From Bacillota bacterium (GTDB lineage: Bacteria; Bacillota_A; Clostridia; Lachnospirales; WQUN01): a stretch of DNA of 42,324 bases. The position numbers were made by a program, and so were the translations under genes. The DNA lies in contig WQTQ01000231.1 in the NCBI GenBank assembly GCA_009786175.1, positions 1-42,324 of the forward strand, given 5' to 3'. Positions 1 through 8,166 of the stretch are shown one piece after another. The notes under the pieces are model-generated. The model did no database searches. It was not told the DNA's origin and saw nothing but the letters and a program-made list of their open reading frames with translations. Numbering within the stretch: position 1 is the first letter of the stretch; the number at the start of each line of letters is the position of its first letter.

Positions 1-255
1 ACATATTTGGGGCCTACATTTTTGCTGGTGTTTATCCTGTCTGTGGTTAACTCCTTCAAGGTTTTTAGGGAAATTTATGTACTTACGGGTACCCACCCCA
101 ACTCTTCCATTTACTTATTGCAGCATTTTATGAATAATCAGTTTCAGGCACTCAACTATCAGCGGATGGCATCTGCGTCATTCTTTGTATTTGGGTTTAT
201 TTTTGTACTTGTGCTTATTTTGTACCGCCTGCAGCAAAAGCAAACTTACTTGTAA
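1..255 (+). CDS. Sugar ABC transporter permease (MalF-type), C-terminal fragment
   Basis: The reading frame is open from the first base of the window and ends at the TAA at 253-255, so the gene starts upstream and only about 84 residues are seen. The visible part has a hydrophobic helix, the stretch FKVFREIYVLTGTHPNSS, then a loop and a last transmembrane helix ending in a basic tail. This is the C-terminal pattern of MalF/UgpA-type binding-protein-dependent permeases, where an 'F..IY.LT.G.P' segment precedes the final helix. It would form one half of the membrane channel of a carbohydrate importer, with the next gene as its partner. The EAA loop that contacts the ATPase lies outside the window. 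Only 12 bases separate its stop from the next ATG, so the two are surely co-transcribed. The substrate cannot be told from this fragment. Confidence 0.8.
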   Translation, partial: TYLGPTFLLVFILSVVNSFKVFREIYVLTGTHPNSSIYLLQHFMNNQFQALNYQRMASASFFVFGFIFVLVLILYRLQQKQTYL

Positions 256-267
256 AGGGGTGTGACA

Positions 268-1155
268 ATGACTAAGGCAATCAGATTGGTAAGGTATTCG
301 ATTATCCTTTTACTGGCCGCTATTTTGGCCTTAGCTTTCGCACTGCCTATTTTTGTTACGTTTACCAACTCGTTTATGACAGGGTATGAAATATCACACA
401 GATATTCGATAGACATTTTACCCTCTAATTATTTTTACAGGCTGGATGTTTTCCAGCAAATTCACTTTGTAAGAATGACCGTAATGCCTAACTGGGTAAC
501 TTTTAGGCAATATATAAACTTGCTTCAAAATTCGGAATATTTAAACGGCCTTTGGAACTCGATTATTATTACCGCGCCTTCTGTTGTAGGGCAGCTTATT
601 ATAGCCGTGCCTGCCGCCTACGCCTTCGAGCTTTCAAAGCTTAGGCACAAAGAAAAGTTGTTTTTTGTGTACATCGTGGTAATGCTAATGCCCCTTCCCG
701 TTGTGCTTGTGCCGCAATTTATAATGGCGGGGTATTTGAATATTTCGGAATCTATGTGGGCAATTATTTTACCTGCAATATTCAGCCCCTTTGGGGTGTT
801 CCTGCTTAGGCAGTTTATGAAAAATATTTCGCTGGAGTTTATAGAAGCCGCAAAGATAGACGGCGCGGGGCATCTTAGGATTTTGTTAAGCATTGTTACC
901 CCGCTTATGAAGCCCGCCATTGCCGCCTTGGCATTGCTGGTTTTTATAGATTACTGGAACGTAGTAGACCAAGCAATTGTGTTTATTACAGACCCCAGCT
1001 TCGAACCCCTTAGCGTGGCGTTAACCACGCGGTTTAGGGGGATGTACGACATAATGTTTGCGGCTTCGTTTTTTTACATGATTCCCGCGCTGCTGGTGTT
1101 TTTGTTTGGGCAAGAGCAGTTGATTGCAGGCATGAGAGTATCGGGGCTGAAATAG
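268..1155 (+). CDS. Sugar ABC transporter permease (MalG-type)
   Basis: A 295-residue inner-membrane permease with an N-terminal transmembrane helix and about five more. Near residues 190-215 it carries the EAA-loop motif, read as EAAKIDGAGHLRI followed by a proline, which docks the cytoplasmic ATPase in carbohydrate uptake (CUT1) importers. With the preceding MalF-type protein it should form the heterodimeric channel. I chose the ATG at 268 because AGGGG lies 7-8 bases upstream; a GTG at 262 is in frame but overlaps the ribosome binding site. No ATPase is encoded beside it; such importers often share one MsmX-type ATPase encoded elsewhere (established for the family, inferred here). The loop after the first helix is somewhat long. 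The gene is followed after 9 bases by an efflux-type adaptor, an unusual neighbour for a sugar permease. Confidence 0.85.
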   Translation: MTKAIRLVRYSIILLLAAILALAFALPIFVTFTNSFMTGYEISHRYSIDILPSNYFYRLDVFQQIHFVRMTVMPNWVTFRQYINLLQNSEYLNGLWNSIIITAPSVVGQLIIAVPAAYAFELSKLRHKEKLFFVYIVVMLMPLPVVLVPQFIMAGYLNISESMWAIILPAIFSPFGVFLLRQFMKNISLEFIEAAKIDGAGHLRILLSIVTPLMKPAIAALALLVFIDYWNVVDQAIVFITDPSFEPLSVALTTRFRGMYDIMFAASFFYMIPALLVFLFGQEQLIAGMRVSGLK

Positions 1156-1164
1156 GAGGTAATA

Positions 1165-2682
1165 ATGGACTATAAAAAATTCTTGTACAGGGTAACTATT
1201 TTGTTTGTGGGGCTGCTGATATTTTTGACGTTTTTTTCCCGTACACTTTTGGATTTAAACGTGCCCAGGGTGTCTCTGGCCTTTATCCAGCGGGGGACCA
1301 TTAACCCGGAAGCCAGATCTTCCGGCATTGTTACCCCTGCGGACACAGAGCGTATTTTTGCCCCTGCAGACGGCAGGATTACGCAAATCTTACAGCGTGG
1401 AGACGAAACCGGCTTTGACACCGTGCTGTTTACCATTACCAACGATGTTCAATTTCTGCGGAATTCTTTAGAGCAGGAGGAACACATACTGCGGGTTAAC
1501 GCGCTTAACATCGAACAAACCACAAGCAACCTGGCGGATGCAAGGCGGCGGCTGGCCCAATTGCAGGAACAACCGTTAGATTTGCCTGCGGCCCCTACCC
1601 TAAGCCTTTGGGAGTTTGACATCCAACTAGACGCCAATACCGCAAGCAGAGAGACACTGGAAAACACAATAGCCAATATAGAACTTGATATCCAAACTAT
1701 ACGCGATGACATTGCCACCTTGGAACTGTTATACGCCGAAGGTATTGTCCCACGGCAGGATATTTATGCCAGGGAACGGGACATTACCCCACGGGAGCGG
1801 GATATTGCCGCCCGTCAGGCGGATATAGAAAGGCTTGCCCAAGCCCGTGAAGAAATTTATACGCGCCGCCAGCAGGCAATAACAAATTACGAAAACGCCC
1901 GCAGTACACACACAGATTCCGTAGCCGCAACCCAGCGGGCCAGACGAGAGCAAATAGAAGCACAGCAAAATGTAATTACCGGCCACAATTTTACATTGGC
2001 CACCCAAAACATGGAGCGAGAACGCATAGAAGCCCGTATTGCAAATTTGCAAGAGCAAATAGACCGTGACGGCGTGGTTTATGTAGAGTTGGAAGAGTTC
2101 CCAAACCGTATTGTTACGGAAATAATGCCCGGCATAGACATTGGCTCTGTGGTAATGGAAGGTATGCCAATTATGACAACGGCCCTGCGCAACAACCGTT
2201 TTATTATACAGGCGGCTTTCCCCCAAAGTCAGGACTTTATTAGGGTAAACCAAGACGTAGACGTGATGGTTGCCGCAAACCGTATTGAAGGTACAACCAC
2301 CCGGGTAGTACCCGACGGCGGCAGGAATATTGTGTATATCGAAGTGCGAAGCAGTCAGCTTTCCGGGGGCGAATTAGCTCAAGTTACCGTTTCCGGCGGG
2401 GCCACCACCCACCCGTCGGTTATTCCCCTTAGCGCGCTAAGCTATGACGGGCAAAATTATTCCATCATGTATGTAGTACCGGTAGAACGCCGCTTTGGCA
2501 ATGACTACTTTGTACGCCAGATGCAAGTGGACGTAGGCCGCAGGGACAGCAGGTATGCCGTAGTTTCTACCCGCTTTGGGGAACTTCCCACCGGGCCCAT
2601 AATCGTAAACAGCGACATGCCCGTGTGGTCCGGCTTGCGTGTGAGGTTGGTAGCGGGGCACGAATTTGCCCCCACCAGGTAG
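1165..2682 (+). CDS. HlyD/membrane-fusion-type adaptor protein
   Basis: A 505-residue protein with one N-terminal transmembrane anchor (about residues 8-27). A half-barrel/lipoyl-like segment follows (SGIVTPADTERIFAPADGRI, about 53-75). Then comes a long Gln/Arg/Glu-rich alpha-helical coiled-coil hairpin (about 100-310) containing the adaptor-like turn LLYAEGIVPRQDIY, and finally a beta-rich C-terminal part. This order is that of HlyD/MacA-type periplasmic adaptors, which in Gram-negatives bridge an inner-membrane pump and a TolC channel; in Firmicutes similar proteins are anchored outside the membrane. The start has an AGGAGGT site 4-5 bases upstream. It is 9 bases after a sugar permease gene and 5 bases before a MacB-core-like gene, and a TolC-like gene follows, so all appear to be one transcript. 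What is exported, if anything, is not shown by the sequence. Confidence 0.8.
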   Translation: MDYKKFLYRVTILFVGLLIFLTFFSRTLLDLNVPRVSLAFIQRGTINPEARSSGIVTPADTERIFAPADGRITQILQRGDETGFDTVLFTITNDVQFLRNSLEQEEHILRVNALNIEQTTSNLADARRRLAQLQEQPLDLPAAPTLSLWEFDIQLDANTASRETLENTIANIELDIQTIRDDIATLELLYAEGIVPRQDIYARERDITPRERDIAARQADIERLAQAREEIYTRRQQAITNYENARSTHTDSVAATQRARREQIEAQQNVITGHNFTLATQNMERERIEARIANLQEQIDRDGVVYVELEEFPNRIVTEIMPGIDIGSVVMEGMPIMTTALRNNRFIIQAAFPQSQDFIRVNQDVDVMVAANRIEGTTTRVVPDGGRNIVYIEVRSSQLSGGELAQVTVSGGATTHPSVIPLSALSYDGQNYSIMYVVPVERRFGNDYFVRQMQVDVGRRDSRYAVVSTRFGELPTGPIIVNSDMPVWSGLRVRLVAGHEFAPTR

Positions 2683-2687
2683 CAGCC

Positions 2688-3752
2688 ATGAAAAAACTAC
2701 TTATATTTGGCCTTTGCAACTTGCTTGTGCTTTTGGGCAGTTTAGGGGTAGGCATTTATGCCCATTCTGCCGCAGGGCGGTACTTTGCCCCGGATGTAAT
2801 TTTTATTGCCCCCTTGCTGAACGAAAGCCATCTGCACTGGAATATGGATAATGTAAACACGCTGCGCTGGCAGTTTTTAGACTATTCTTTTTCCGCCGAA
2901 AGCCGCGGCAACGCGCTTTTAGAGTCTTCTACCCATCGTGTTTCTACCACTGTTGTATACACAGACGCGGCGTATTTCAACATACATTTTTTGGATTTTA
3001 TTGACGGTAACCGCTGGCTGGAAGATGCCAACGCTATTGTATTAAACGAAGCTTTGGCGTGGCGGCTGTTTGGCGGCAGTCAAATTGCAGGGGCACCTGT
3101 GACTATCAACGACAAACCGTATACCGTAGCGGGGGTAGTACGCCAAGGCCCCCGTGGTGTTGGCGAGTATATGGCATGGATGCCACGGGACGCATCCCCT
3201 TTCCCGCTTCCGGTTACTGCCCTGTATATCCTGGCCAACAATTACAACTTAGTGGACATTTACGCCCATACTCACGGTAACGCCGGGATGCTTCGCAGAC
3301 AATTCAGGAACCCGGAGGATTACGCGATTATAAATATTAACCGGTATATTGAAGCCATTGGCCTGCGCGGCAGGGTATTTATGTACATTATATGGTTGTA
3401 TATTCTGGTTTTATTGATACACGCCTGCATAAGCAAACGCGGAAAATTTAACCTGCGAACGGTTTTGACCTTTATCTTGCCGGTGACAGGCGTTTTACTG
3501 GCCGCTTTCGTGTTATTTACGGGTATGAGCGAAATTTTGTATTGGCTGCCCAACTTATCACTGCCCGGCACATCTGTGTTAAGAAGCTTTACAAACACCG
3601 GTATACTTCCGCCGGAAGGATATTTGCCTTTTGGGCTTAGGCGGCTGGCGGAACTTAACCGCCTTGGGAATATCGCCTGGATAACCGGCGCGGTGGCCTT
3701 TGTAAATTTAATCTTCTGCACAGCAATTCTGAAAGGAGTGTCACAGGAATGA
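2688..3752 (+). CDS. MacB-periplasmic-core-like membrane protein
   Basis: A 354-residue protein with an N-terminal transmembrane helix, an extracytoplasmic domain of roughly 200 residues and about three C-terminal transmembrane helices. The outer domain has the typical MacB_PCD pattern: a residue stretch around ANAIVLNEALAWRLFGG, then VTINDKPYTVAGVVRQG. That places it with MacB/FtsX-type ABC permeases (type VII exporters). The C-terminal helices are poorly conserved, and no ATPase gene accompanies it, so its energy source is unclear. I chose ATG 2688, 5 bases after the upstream stop; the frame is open further upstream, but that would run deep into the adaptor gene. No strong ribosome binding site precedes it, which suggests translational coupling. 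Its stop overlaps the next start (ATGA), again indicating coupled translation. Confidence 0.65.
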   Translation: MKKLLIFGLCNLLVLLGSLGVGIYAHSAAGRYFAPDVIFIAPLLNESHLHWNMDNVNTLRWQFLDYSFSAESRGNALLESSTHRVSTTVVYTDAAYFNIHFLDFIDGNRWLEDANAIVLNEALAWRLFGGSQIAGAPVTINDKPYTVAGVVRQGPRGVGEYMAWMPRDASPFPLPVTALYILANNYNLVDIYAHTHGNAGMLRRQFRNPEDYAIININRYIEAIGLRGRVFMYIIWLYILVLLIHACISKRGKFNLRTVLTFILPVTGVLLAAFVLFTGMSEILYWLPNLSLPGTSVLRSFTNTGILPPEGYLPFGLRRLAELNRLGNIAWITGAVAFVNLIFCTAILKGVSQE

Positions 3753-5128
3753 AAAAGCTAGAAATTCTTGCGGTTTTAATGGTTGTAATATTATCCCTGC
3801 CGATGGCAGTAATTGCACAAAAAGACGAGGATTATGCCATCGAGGAGGCTGTTGCAATCCATTATGACCGTGCTGTTGCAATGGCAATAAATAATTCTGC
3901 CATAAATGACATAGATGAGCTTATCGAGGACATGGAAGAAATCCGTGACGATTTGCGTACAGACCTTAGACGGCTGGAGCGGGGCGATTGGAGACAGGAA
4001 ACTGTGAATGCCCTTTTCGAAGAACTTGGTGAGCTTGAAATGAGCCTGTTTTTTGCCCACGCAGGACAGCAAACCCTACGGGACAACATCGAAATGTCTA
4101 TCCAAAACCTTCTTGACAGCATGACCGACCCGGACAGTATGGGAGTTATTGTTGAAAGGAACTTAGAAGCCGCCATCGCCGGTATACTTGCCGCCCAAGG
4201 CATGAGCGGCAACATGGCTATGATGCAAATGCGTTTATTTGATATATTTGACGAAATAAGCCGCCTGCAAGACGGCAGACAAGTTCAAGAAATGATTTCT
4301 GCCGCCCGCCGCGCGTTAAATGAAATGGATCAGCAGATGTATTTGCTTCGCCTTCAGCAGCGGCAATCCAAACTTGTCATGGAAAACACCCTGCGCAGTT
4401 TAATTGCAGCAGTCACCGAACTGGAAACCGCAATTGAAACAATGGAAGCCAACCTTGCAATAGCTGCAGAAAACCTTCGCCGTGTAACTGTCAGGCACAA
4501 TTTTGGGCGGGCCAGCAACAACGAACTCCGCGCCGCCCGGCAAGCCCTAGCCTTAGAGGAAATGACCTTGGCACAGCGCAAAACAACCCTGTACAATGCC
4601 CGCAACAGCCTTAATCTTCTGCTTGGGCAGCCCCTTTCCCAATATACGGTTATTGATTTTGACCGTACCCCACCGGAAATACCGGATGATTTGGCCGGGC
4701 ACATAGCCGAAATTATTCCCACTACCCCTCCAATCCGGCAGCTGCAATTGGACGTAGACAGGGAACACGAGGCCATGCGCGCCTACAGGGGCAGTGACAG
4801 GGAAAAACGTGCCGCCCTTCGGGAAGCTTACGAGCGGGCAGCACAAAGGCGCGACCAGGCTATGCTTACAATGGAAGCCGCCCTACGCCGCGCCTACAAC
4901 GATTTGTTAAATTTACAAACTACAACGGAAACACAGCTTCTGCAGTTATACCGCGCCCAACAGGCACTGGAAGTTGCGGAAACCAACCTTGCACTTGGCC
5001 GCGTTACACTTCACGAAGTTGTATTGGCACAGCAAGCCGTATTCCAGGCCCGGCAAGCGATAACCTCTACGCATAATCAAAAGTGGACTCTTGCCTTTAG
5101 GCTGGAAAACCCGTCGCTGCTAAATTAG
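3749..5128 (+). CDS. TolC-like (outer membrane efflux family) protein
   Basis: A 459-residue exported protein with a clear signal peptide (residues 1-23, ending near AVIAQ). The rest is almost wholly helical and rich in Glu, Arg, Gln and Ala. It contains two related halves of long helices, with TolC-type signatures such as a 'LRRVTVRHNFGRASNNELRAA'-like stretch near residue 245 and LALGRVTLHEVVLAQQAV near 415. These match the outer-membrane-factor family fold, which forms a trimeric channel in Gram-negatives. TolC-like proteins also occur in some Clostridia, where their role is not settled. AAGGAGTG sits 8-9 bases before the ATG. The stop codon overlaps the stop of the convergent minus-strand gene, leaving no room for a terminator. 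Confidence 0.7.
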   Translation: MKKLEILAVLMVVILSLPMAVIAQKDEDYAIEEAVAIHYDRAVAMAINNSAINDIDELIEDMEEIRDDLRTDLRRLERGDWRQETVNALFEELGELEMSLFFAHAGQQTLRDNIEMSIQNLLDSMTDPDSMGVIVERNLEAAIAGILAAQGMSGNMAMMQMRLFDIFDEISRLQDGRQVQEMISAARRALNEMDQQMYLLRLQQRQSKLVMENTLRSLIAAVTELETAIETMEANLAIAAENLRRVTVRHNFGRASNNELRAARQALALEEMTLAQRKTTLYNARNSLNLLLGQPLSQYTVIDFDRTPPEIPDDLAGHIAEIIPTTPPIRQLQLDVDREHEAMRAYRGSDREKRAALREAYERAAQRRDQAMLTMEAALRRAYNDLLNLQTTTETQLLQLYRAQQALEVAETNLALGRVTLHEVVLAQQAVFQARQAITSTHNQKWTLAFRLENPSLLN

Positions 5129-5481
5129 TGTATTTCATCTTCTTGAACTTCGCCGCCAACAATAAGCGCGATTAATTCAAGTTCTAACTGCTCTATGCAG
5201 CAGCGTTCCATATTAACCCTGCCGTTAGGCAAAAATTCTACGCCTTCCTCTTCCAGGAGGGCTTTTCTTTTTTCCCCGCATCCGCCGCCTGCAATGGTGC
5301 CGTCTGCCATAACAACCCGCTGCCACGGTATGTTATCCGGAGGGCAAACCCGCATGGCACGTCCCACCTCCCTGGAAGAGCGGGGATGGCCAAGGACAGC
5401 AGCTATTTTGCCGTAGGAAACTACTTTGCCATATGGGATTTTCTTTACGACGGCGTAGACTTGTTGGTAGAAATGATTCAT
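5125..5481 (-). CDS. Alkyltransferase-like protein (MGMT/Ogt fold, no catalytic Cys)
   Basis: A 118-residue protein of the O6-alkylguanine-DNA alkyltransferase C-terminal family. It shows the winged-helix part (YGKVVSYGKIAAVLGHPRSSREVGRAM) and then IPWQRVV, where active enzymes have PCHRV. The catalytic cysteine position is Trp53, which defines alkyltransferase-like (ATL) proteins. These bind O6-alkylguanine lesions without repairing them and hand them to nucleotide excision repair (established for the family). The short length, lacking the N-terminal MGMT domain, agrees. It starts 2 bases after the leuS stop, so it is the second gene of a leuS operon. Its stop overlaps that of the convergent TolC-like gene. 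Confidence 0.85.
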   Translation of the reverse strand: MNHFYQQVYAVVKKIPYGKVVSYGKIAAVLGHPRSSREVGRAMRVCPPDNIPWQRVVMADGTIAGGGCGEKRKALLEEEGVEFLPNGRVNMERCCIEQLELELIALIVGGEVQEDEIH

Positions 5482-5483
5482 GT

Positions 5484-7907
5484 CTATTTCACTACAAAGT
5501 TTACTATTCTGCCGGGTACATAAATGCTTTTTACAATTTCTACACCGGCAAGCTTATCTGACAACTGTTCTTTTGCCCGGGCAAGTACCCCGTCCTTGTC
5601 CAGTTCTGCGGCAACCTGCATATTCCCGCGGAACTTACCGTTCACCTGCAACGCAATCTCTATTGTATCGGTTTTTAGCATGGCATCGTCCCAGTTTGGC
5701 CAAGATTCTGCAAATATTGTGTTTGTATGGCCCAACCGCTCCCAAATTTCTTCTGCCATGTGAGGCGCAAACGGCGAAAGAAGAACGGCCAATGTTTCAA
5801 TTGTGGCTTTGTCTACGCCGCCGGTGATTTTTGCCATGGCTTGCAGCGTATTGGTATGCTCCATAAAGCCGCTGATAACCGTGTTAAGTGACAAATTTTC
5901 TAAACGGGTTGTGATGTCGTGTATTATGCGGTGGCGCAAACGCTCCATATCTTCTGTTGGACGGGCAGGGTTTTTGAAGGAAGGCTCTACAAGCCGCCAC
6001 AATTTATTAAGGAAGCGGTAAACGCCGTCTATGCCGCTGTTATCCCACTCGCTGTCAAGCTCCGGCGGGCCAACGAACAATTCGTACATACGCAATGCGT
6101 CACAGCCATGGGTAGGAATAAGCTCGTCGGGGGAAACACAGGATTCCGGCTTGGATTTGCTCATTTTTTTGCCATTTTTGTTTATCATGCCAATGTTAAA
6201 CAGCTTTTTGATTGGCTCTTCAAATTCCACCGTGCCAATATCGTACAAAAATTTTGTATAAAAACGGGCGTACAACAAGTGTAAAACGGCGTGTTCTATG
6301 CCGCCAACGTAGTAATCCACAGGCAGCCATTTCTTTAAGGCTTCCGGGCTTGCCAACGCTTTGTCGTTGTTTACGTCCGGGTAGCGCAAGAAATACCAGG
6401 AAGAACCTGCCCACTGGGGCATGGTGTTAGTCTCCCGCTTGGCGGGCTTGCCGCATTTTGGGCATGACACATTAACCCACTCTTCTACAAGGGCAAGGGG
6501 GGATTCGCCTGTATCGGCGGGCTTGTAGCCTTCCAAGTACGGCAGTTCTACGGGCAAGTCTTCATCGGGCACAAGCACGGGGCCGCAGCATGGGCAGTGG
6601 ATTATAGGAATCGGCTCGCCCCAGTAACGCTGACGAGAGAAAACCCAGTCCCGTAATTTGTAGTTTACCGTTTGCTTACCCGTACCCATATTCTCTAAAG
6701 CCTTAGTAATCGCTTCTTTACCGTCAGACGCAGAAAGCCCGTTAAACTCGCCGGAGTTAACCATAACGCCGTCATCGGTAAATGCTTCCGTAAGAGGCGG
6801 CAAAGGCGTTGCGTACTCCCAAGGCGCGATAACCTGGGTTATCGGCAGGTCAAATTTTTTCGCAAATTCAAAATCCCGTTCGTCATGGCCGGGTACGCAC
6901 ATTATTATGCCTGTGCCGTAATCCGCAAGAACATAATCCGCAATCCAAATGGGCATGTCTCCCCTGCCCGTCATCGGGTTAACGGCATACCGCCCTGTGA
7001 ATACCCCTGTTTTTTCCTTGCTTGCCATACGGTCTATGGAGGAGCGGGTAGATGTCTGCTTTATATATTCCTCTACCGCCGTCATTTGTTCCGGGGCAGC
7101 AAGCTTGGCCACAAGTTCATGTTCCGGCGCAAGCACCATAAATGTGGCCCCAAAAAGTGTGTCCGGGCGGGTGGTATACGCCCGTAGTTTTACATCCGGC
7201 ATACCGGCAACCGCAAAATCAATTTCTGCACCGTGGCTTTTACCAATCCATTCCGTTTGCATTCGTATTACTTTTTCCGGCCAGTCAAGGCCGTCTAAAT
7301 CATTTAGCAGCCGTTCGGCGTATTCGGTTATTTTAAGCATCCACTGGCGTAAATTTTTCTTTGTTGCGGGGTTGCCGCAGCGTTCACATACACCGCCCGC
7401 AGCTTCTTCGTTGGCAAGCACAACTTTACAGGCCTGGCACCAGTTAAGAGGCATTTCCTTTTCATAGGCAAGGCCTTTTTCAAACATCCGCGCAAAAATC
7501 CACTGAGTCCATTTGTAATAATTAGGGTCTGTTGTATCAATTTCATAGTTCCAATCGTAAATTGTACCCATTTCATCAAGCTGCCGCTTCATACTTACTA
7601 TATTTTCCTCCGTTGAAACAGAAGGATGAATCCCTTTTTGTATGGCGTTATTTTCTGCAGGCAAACCAAAAGCATCCCAACCCATTGGATGAAGGACATG
7701 ATACCCCTTTAATATTTTGTAACGGCTGATTACGTCACTTAAAACATAGCCCCGCCAATGCCCCACATGAAGCCCGACCCCGGACGGGTACGGAAACATA
7801 TCAAGGCAGTAATATTTGGGCTTGCCTTCTATATTTTGCTGTACAGGGGAACTTGCCCACTTATCACGCCACTTTTTTTCCACTGCCGCAAATTCGTATT
7901 TTTGCAT
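5484..7907 (-). CDS. leuS: Leucyl-tRNA synthetase
   Basis: An 807-residue class Ia aminoacyl-tRNA synthetase that charges tRNA-Leu in the cytoplasm. The HIGH-type motif reads HVGHW (about residues 47-51), and the KMSKS loop is intact as KKMSKSKPES (near residue 590). The inserted editing domain is present, with TTRPDTLFGAT and a GHDERD motif whose Asp anchors the amino group of misacylated substrates. Cys pairs typical of bacterial LeuRS zinc modules are seen (CQAC/CERC and CPKC/CPCC). Length is usual for the family. I chose ATG 7907 because MQKYEF matches the usual N-terminus; a TTG at 7919 is possible. No T-box leader was found upstream. Confidence 0.97.
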   Translation of the reverse strand: MQKYEFAAVEKKWRDKWASSPVQQNIEGKPKYYCLDMFPYPSGVGLHVGHWRGYVLSDVISRYKILKGYHVLHPMGWDAFGLPAENNAIQKGIHPSVSTEENIVSMKRQLDEMGTIYDWNYEIDTTDPNYYKWTQWIFARMFEKGLAYEKEMPLNWCQACKVVLANEEAAGGVCERCGNPATKKNLRQWMLKITEYAERLLNDLDGLDWPEKVIRMQTEWIGKSHGAEIDFAVAGMPDVKLRAYTTRPDTLFGATFMVLAPEHELVAKLAAPEQMTAVEEYIKQTSTRSSIDRMASKEKTGVFTGRYAVNPMTGRGDMPIWIADYVLADYGTGIIMCVPGHDERDFEFAKKFDLPITQVIAPWEYATPLPPLTEAFTDDGVMVNSGEFNGLSASDGKEAITKALENMGTGKQTVNYKLRDWVFSRQRYWGEPIPIIHCPCCGPVLVPDEDLPVELPYLEGYKPADTGESPLALVEEWVNVSCPKCGKPAKRETNTMPQWAGSSWYFLRYPDVNNDKALASPEALKKWLPVDYYVGGIEHAVLHLLYARFYTKFLYDIGTVEFEEPIKKLFNIGMINKNGKKMSKSKPESCVSPDELIPTHGCDALRMYELFVGPPELDSEWDNSGIDGVYRFLNKLWRLVEPSFKNPARPTEDMERLRHRIIHDITTRLENLSLNTVISGFMEHTNTLQAMAKITGGVDKATIETLAVLLSPFAPHMAEEIWERLGHTNTIFAESWPNWDDAMLKTDTIEIALQVNGKFRGNMQVAAELDKDGVLARAKEQLSDKLAGVEIVKSIYVPGRIVNFVVK

Positions 7908-8091
7908 TTTATTTTCCAACTCTCAATTTATTGTTTTGTTGTTTCAAACTATAAGTTTAACACCGAGTACAGGGTCTGCAATGGGTGACTTTTTAATGCG
8001 ATGTACAGACACAGTTATCAACTCCTATCAAATGACACAATTTCTTTGACATATTCTAAGGGTTGTGCAATAGGTTGTCAAATTTTAATGC

Positions 8092-8120
8092 TTTACACTG
8101 CAGTCCGGTTACACTAGAAT
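8092..8120 (+). promoter_or_regulatory. Sigma-A-type promoter for the Gfo/Idh/MocA gene at 8167
   Basis: A -35 box TTTACA (8092-8097) and a -10 box TAGAAT (8115-8120) are separated by exactly 17 bases. Transcription would start near 8127, giving a 5' leader of about 40 bases before the ATG at 8167, which is preceded by AAAGGAG. A second, weaker TTGACA lies upstream at 8046-8051 without a good -10 box. Confidence 0.65.
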
Positions 8121-8166
8121 ACAAGCGTAATCTCAATATTAGAGAAATGGTAAAGGAGTTTTCAGA

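Noticed and set aside
7908..8166. Possible T-box leader for leuS
   Set aside because: No T-box sequence (GGGTGGNACCRCG) or terminator hairpin is found on the minus strand upstream of leuS.
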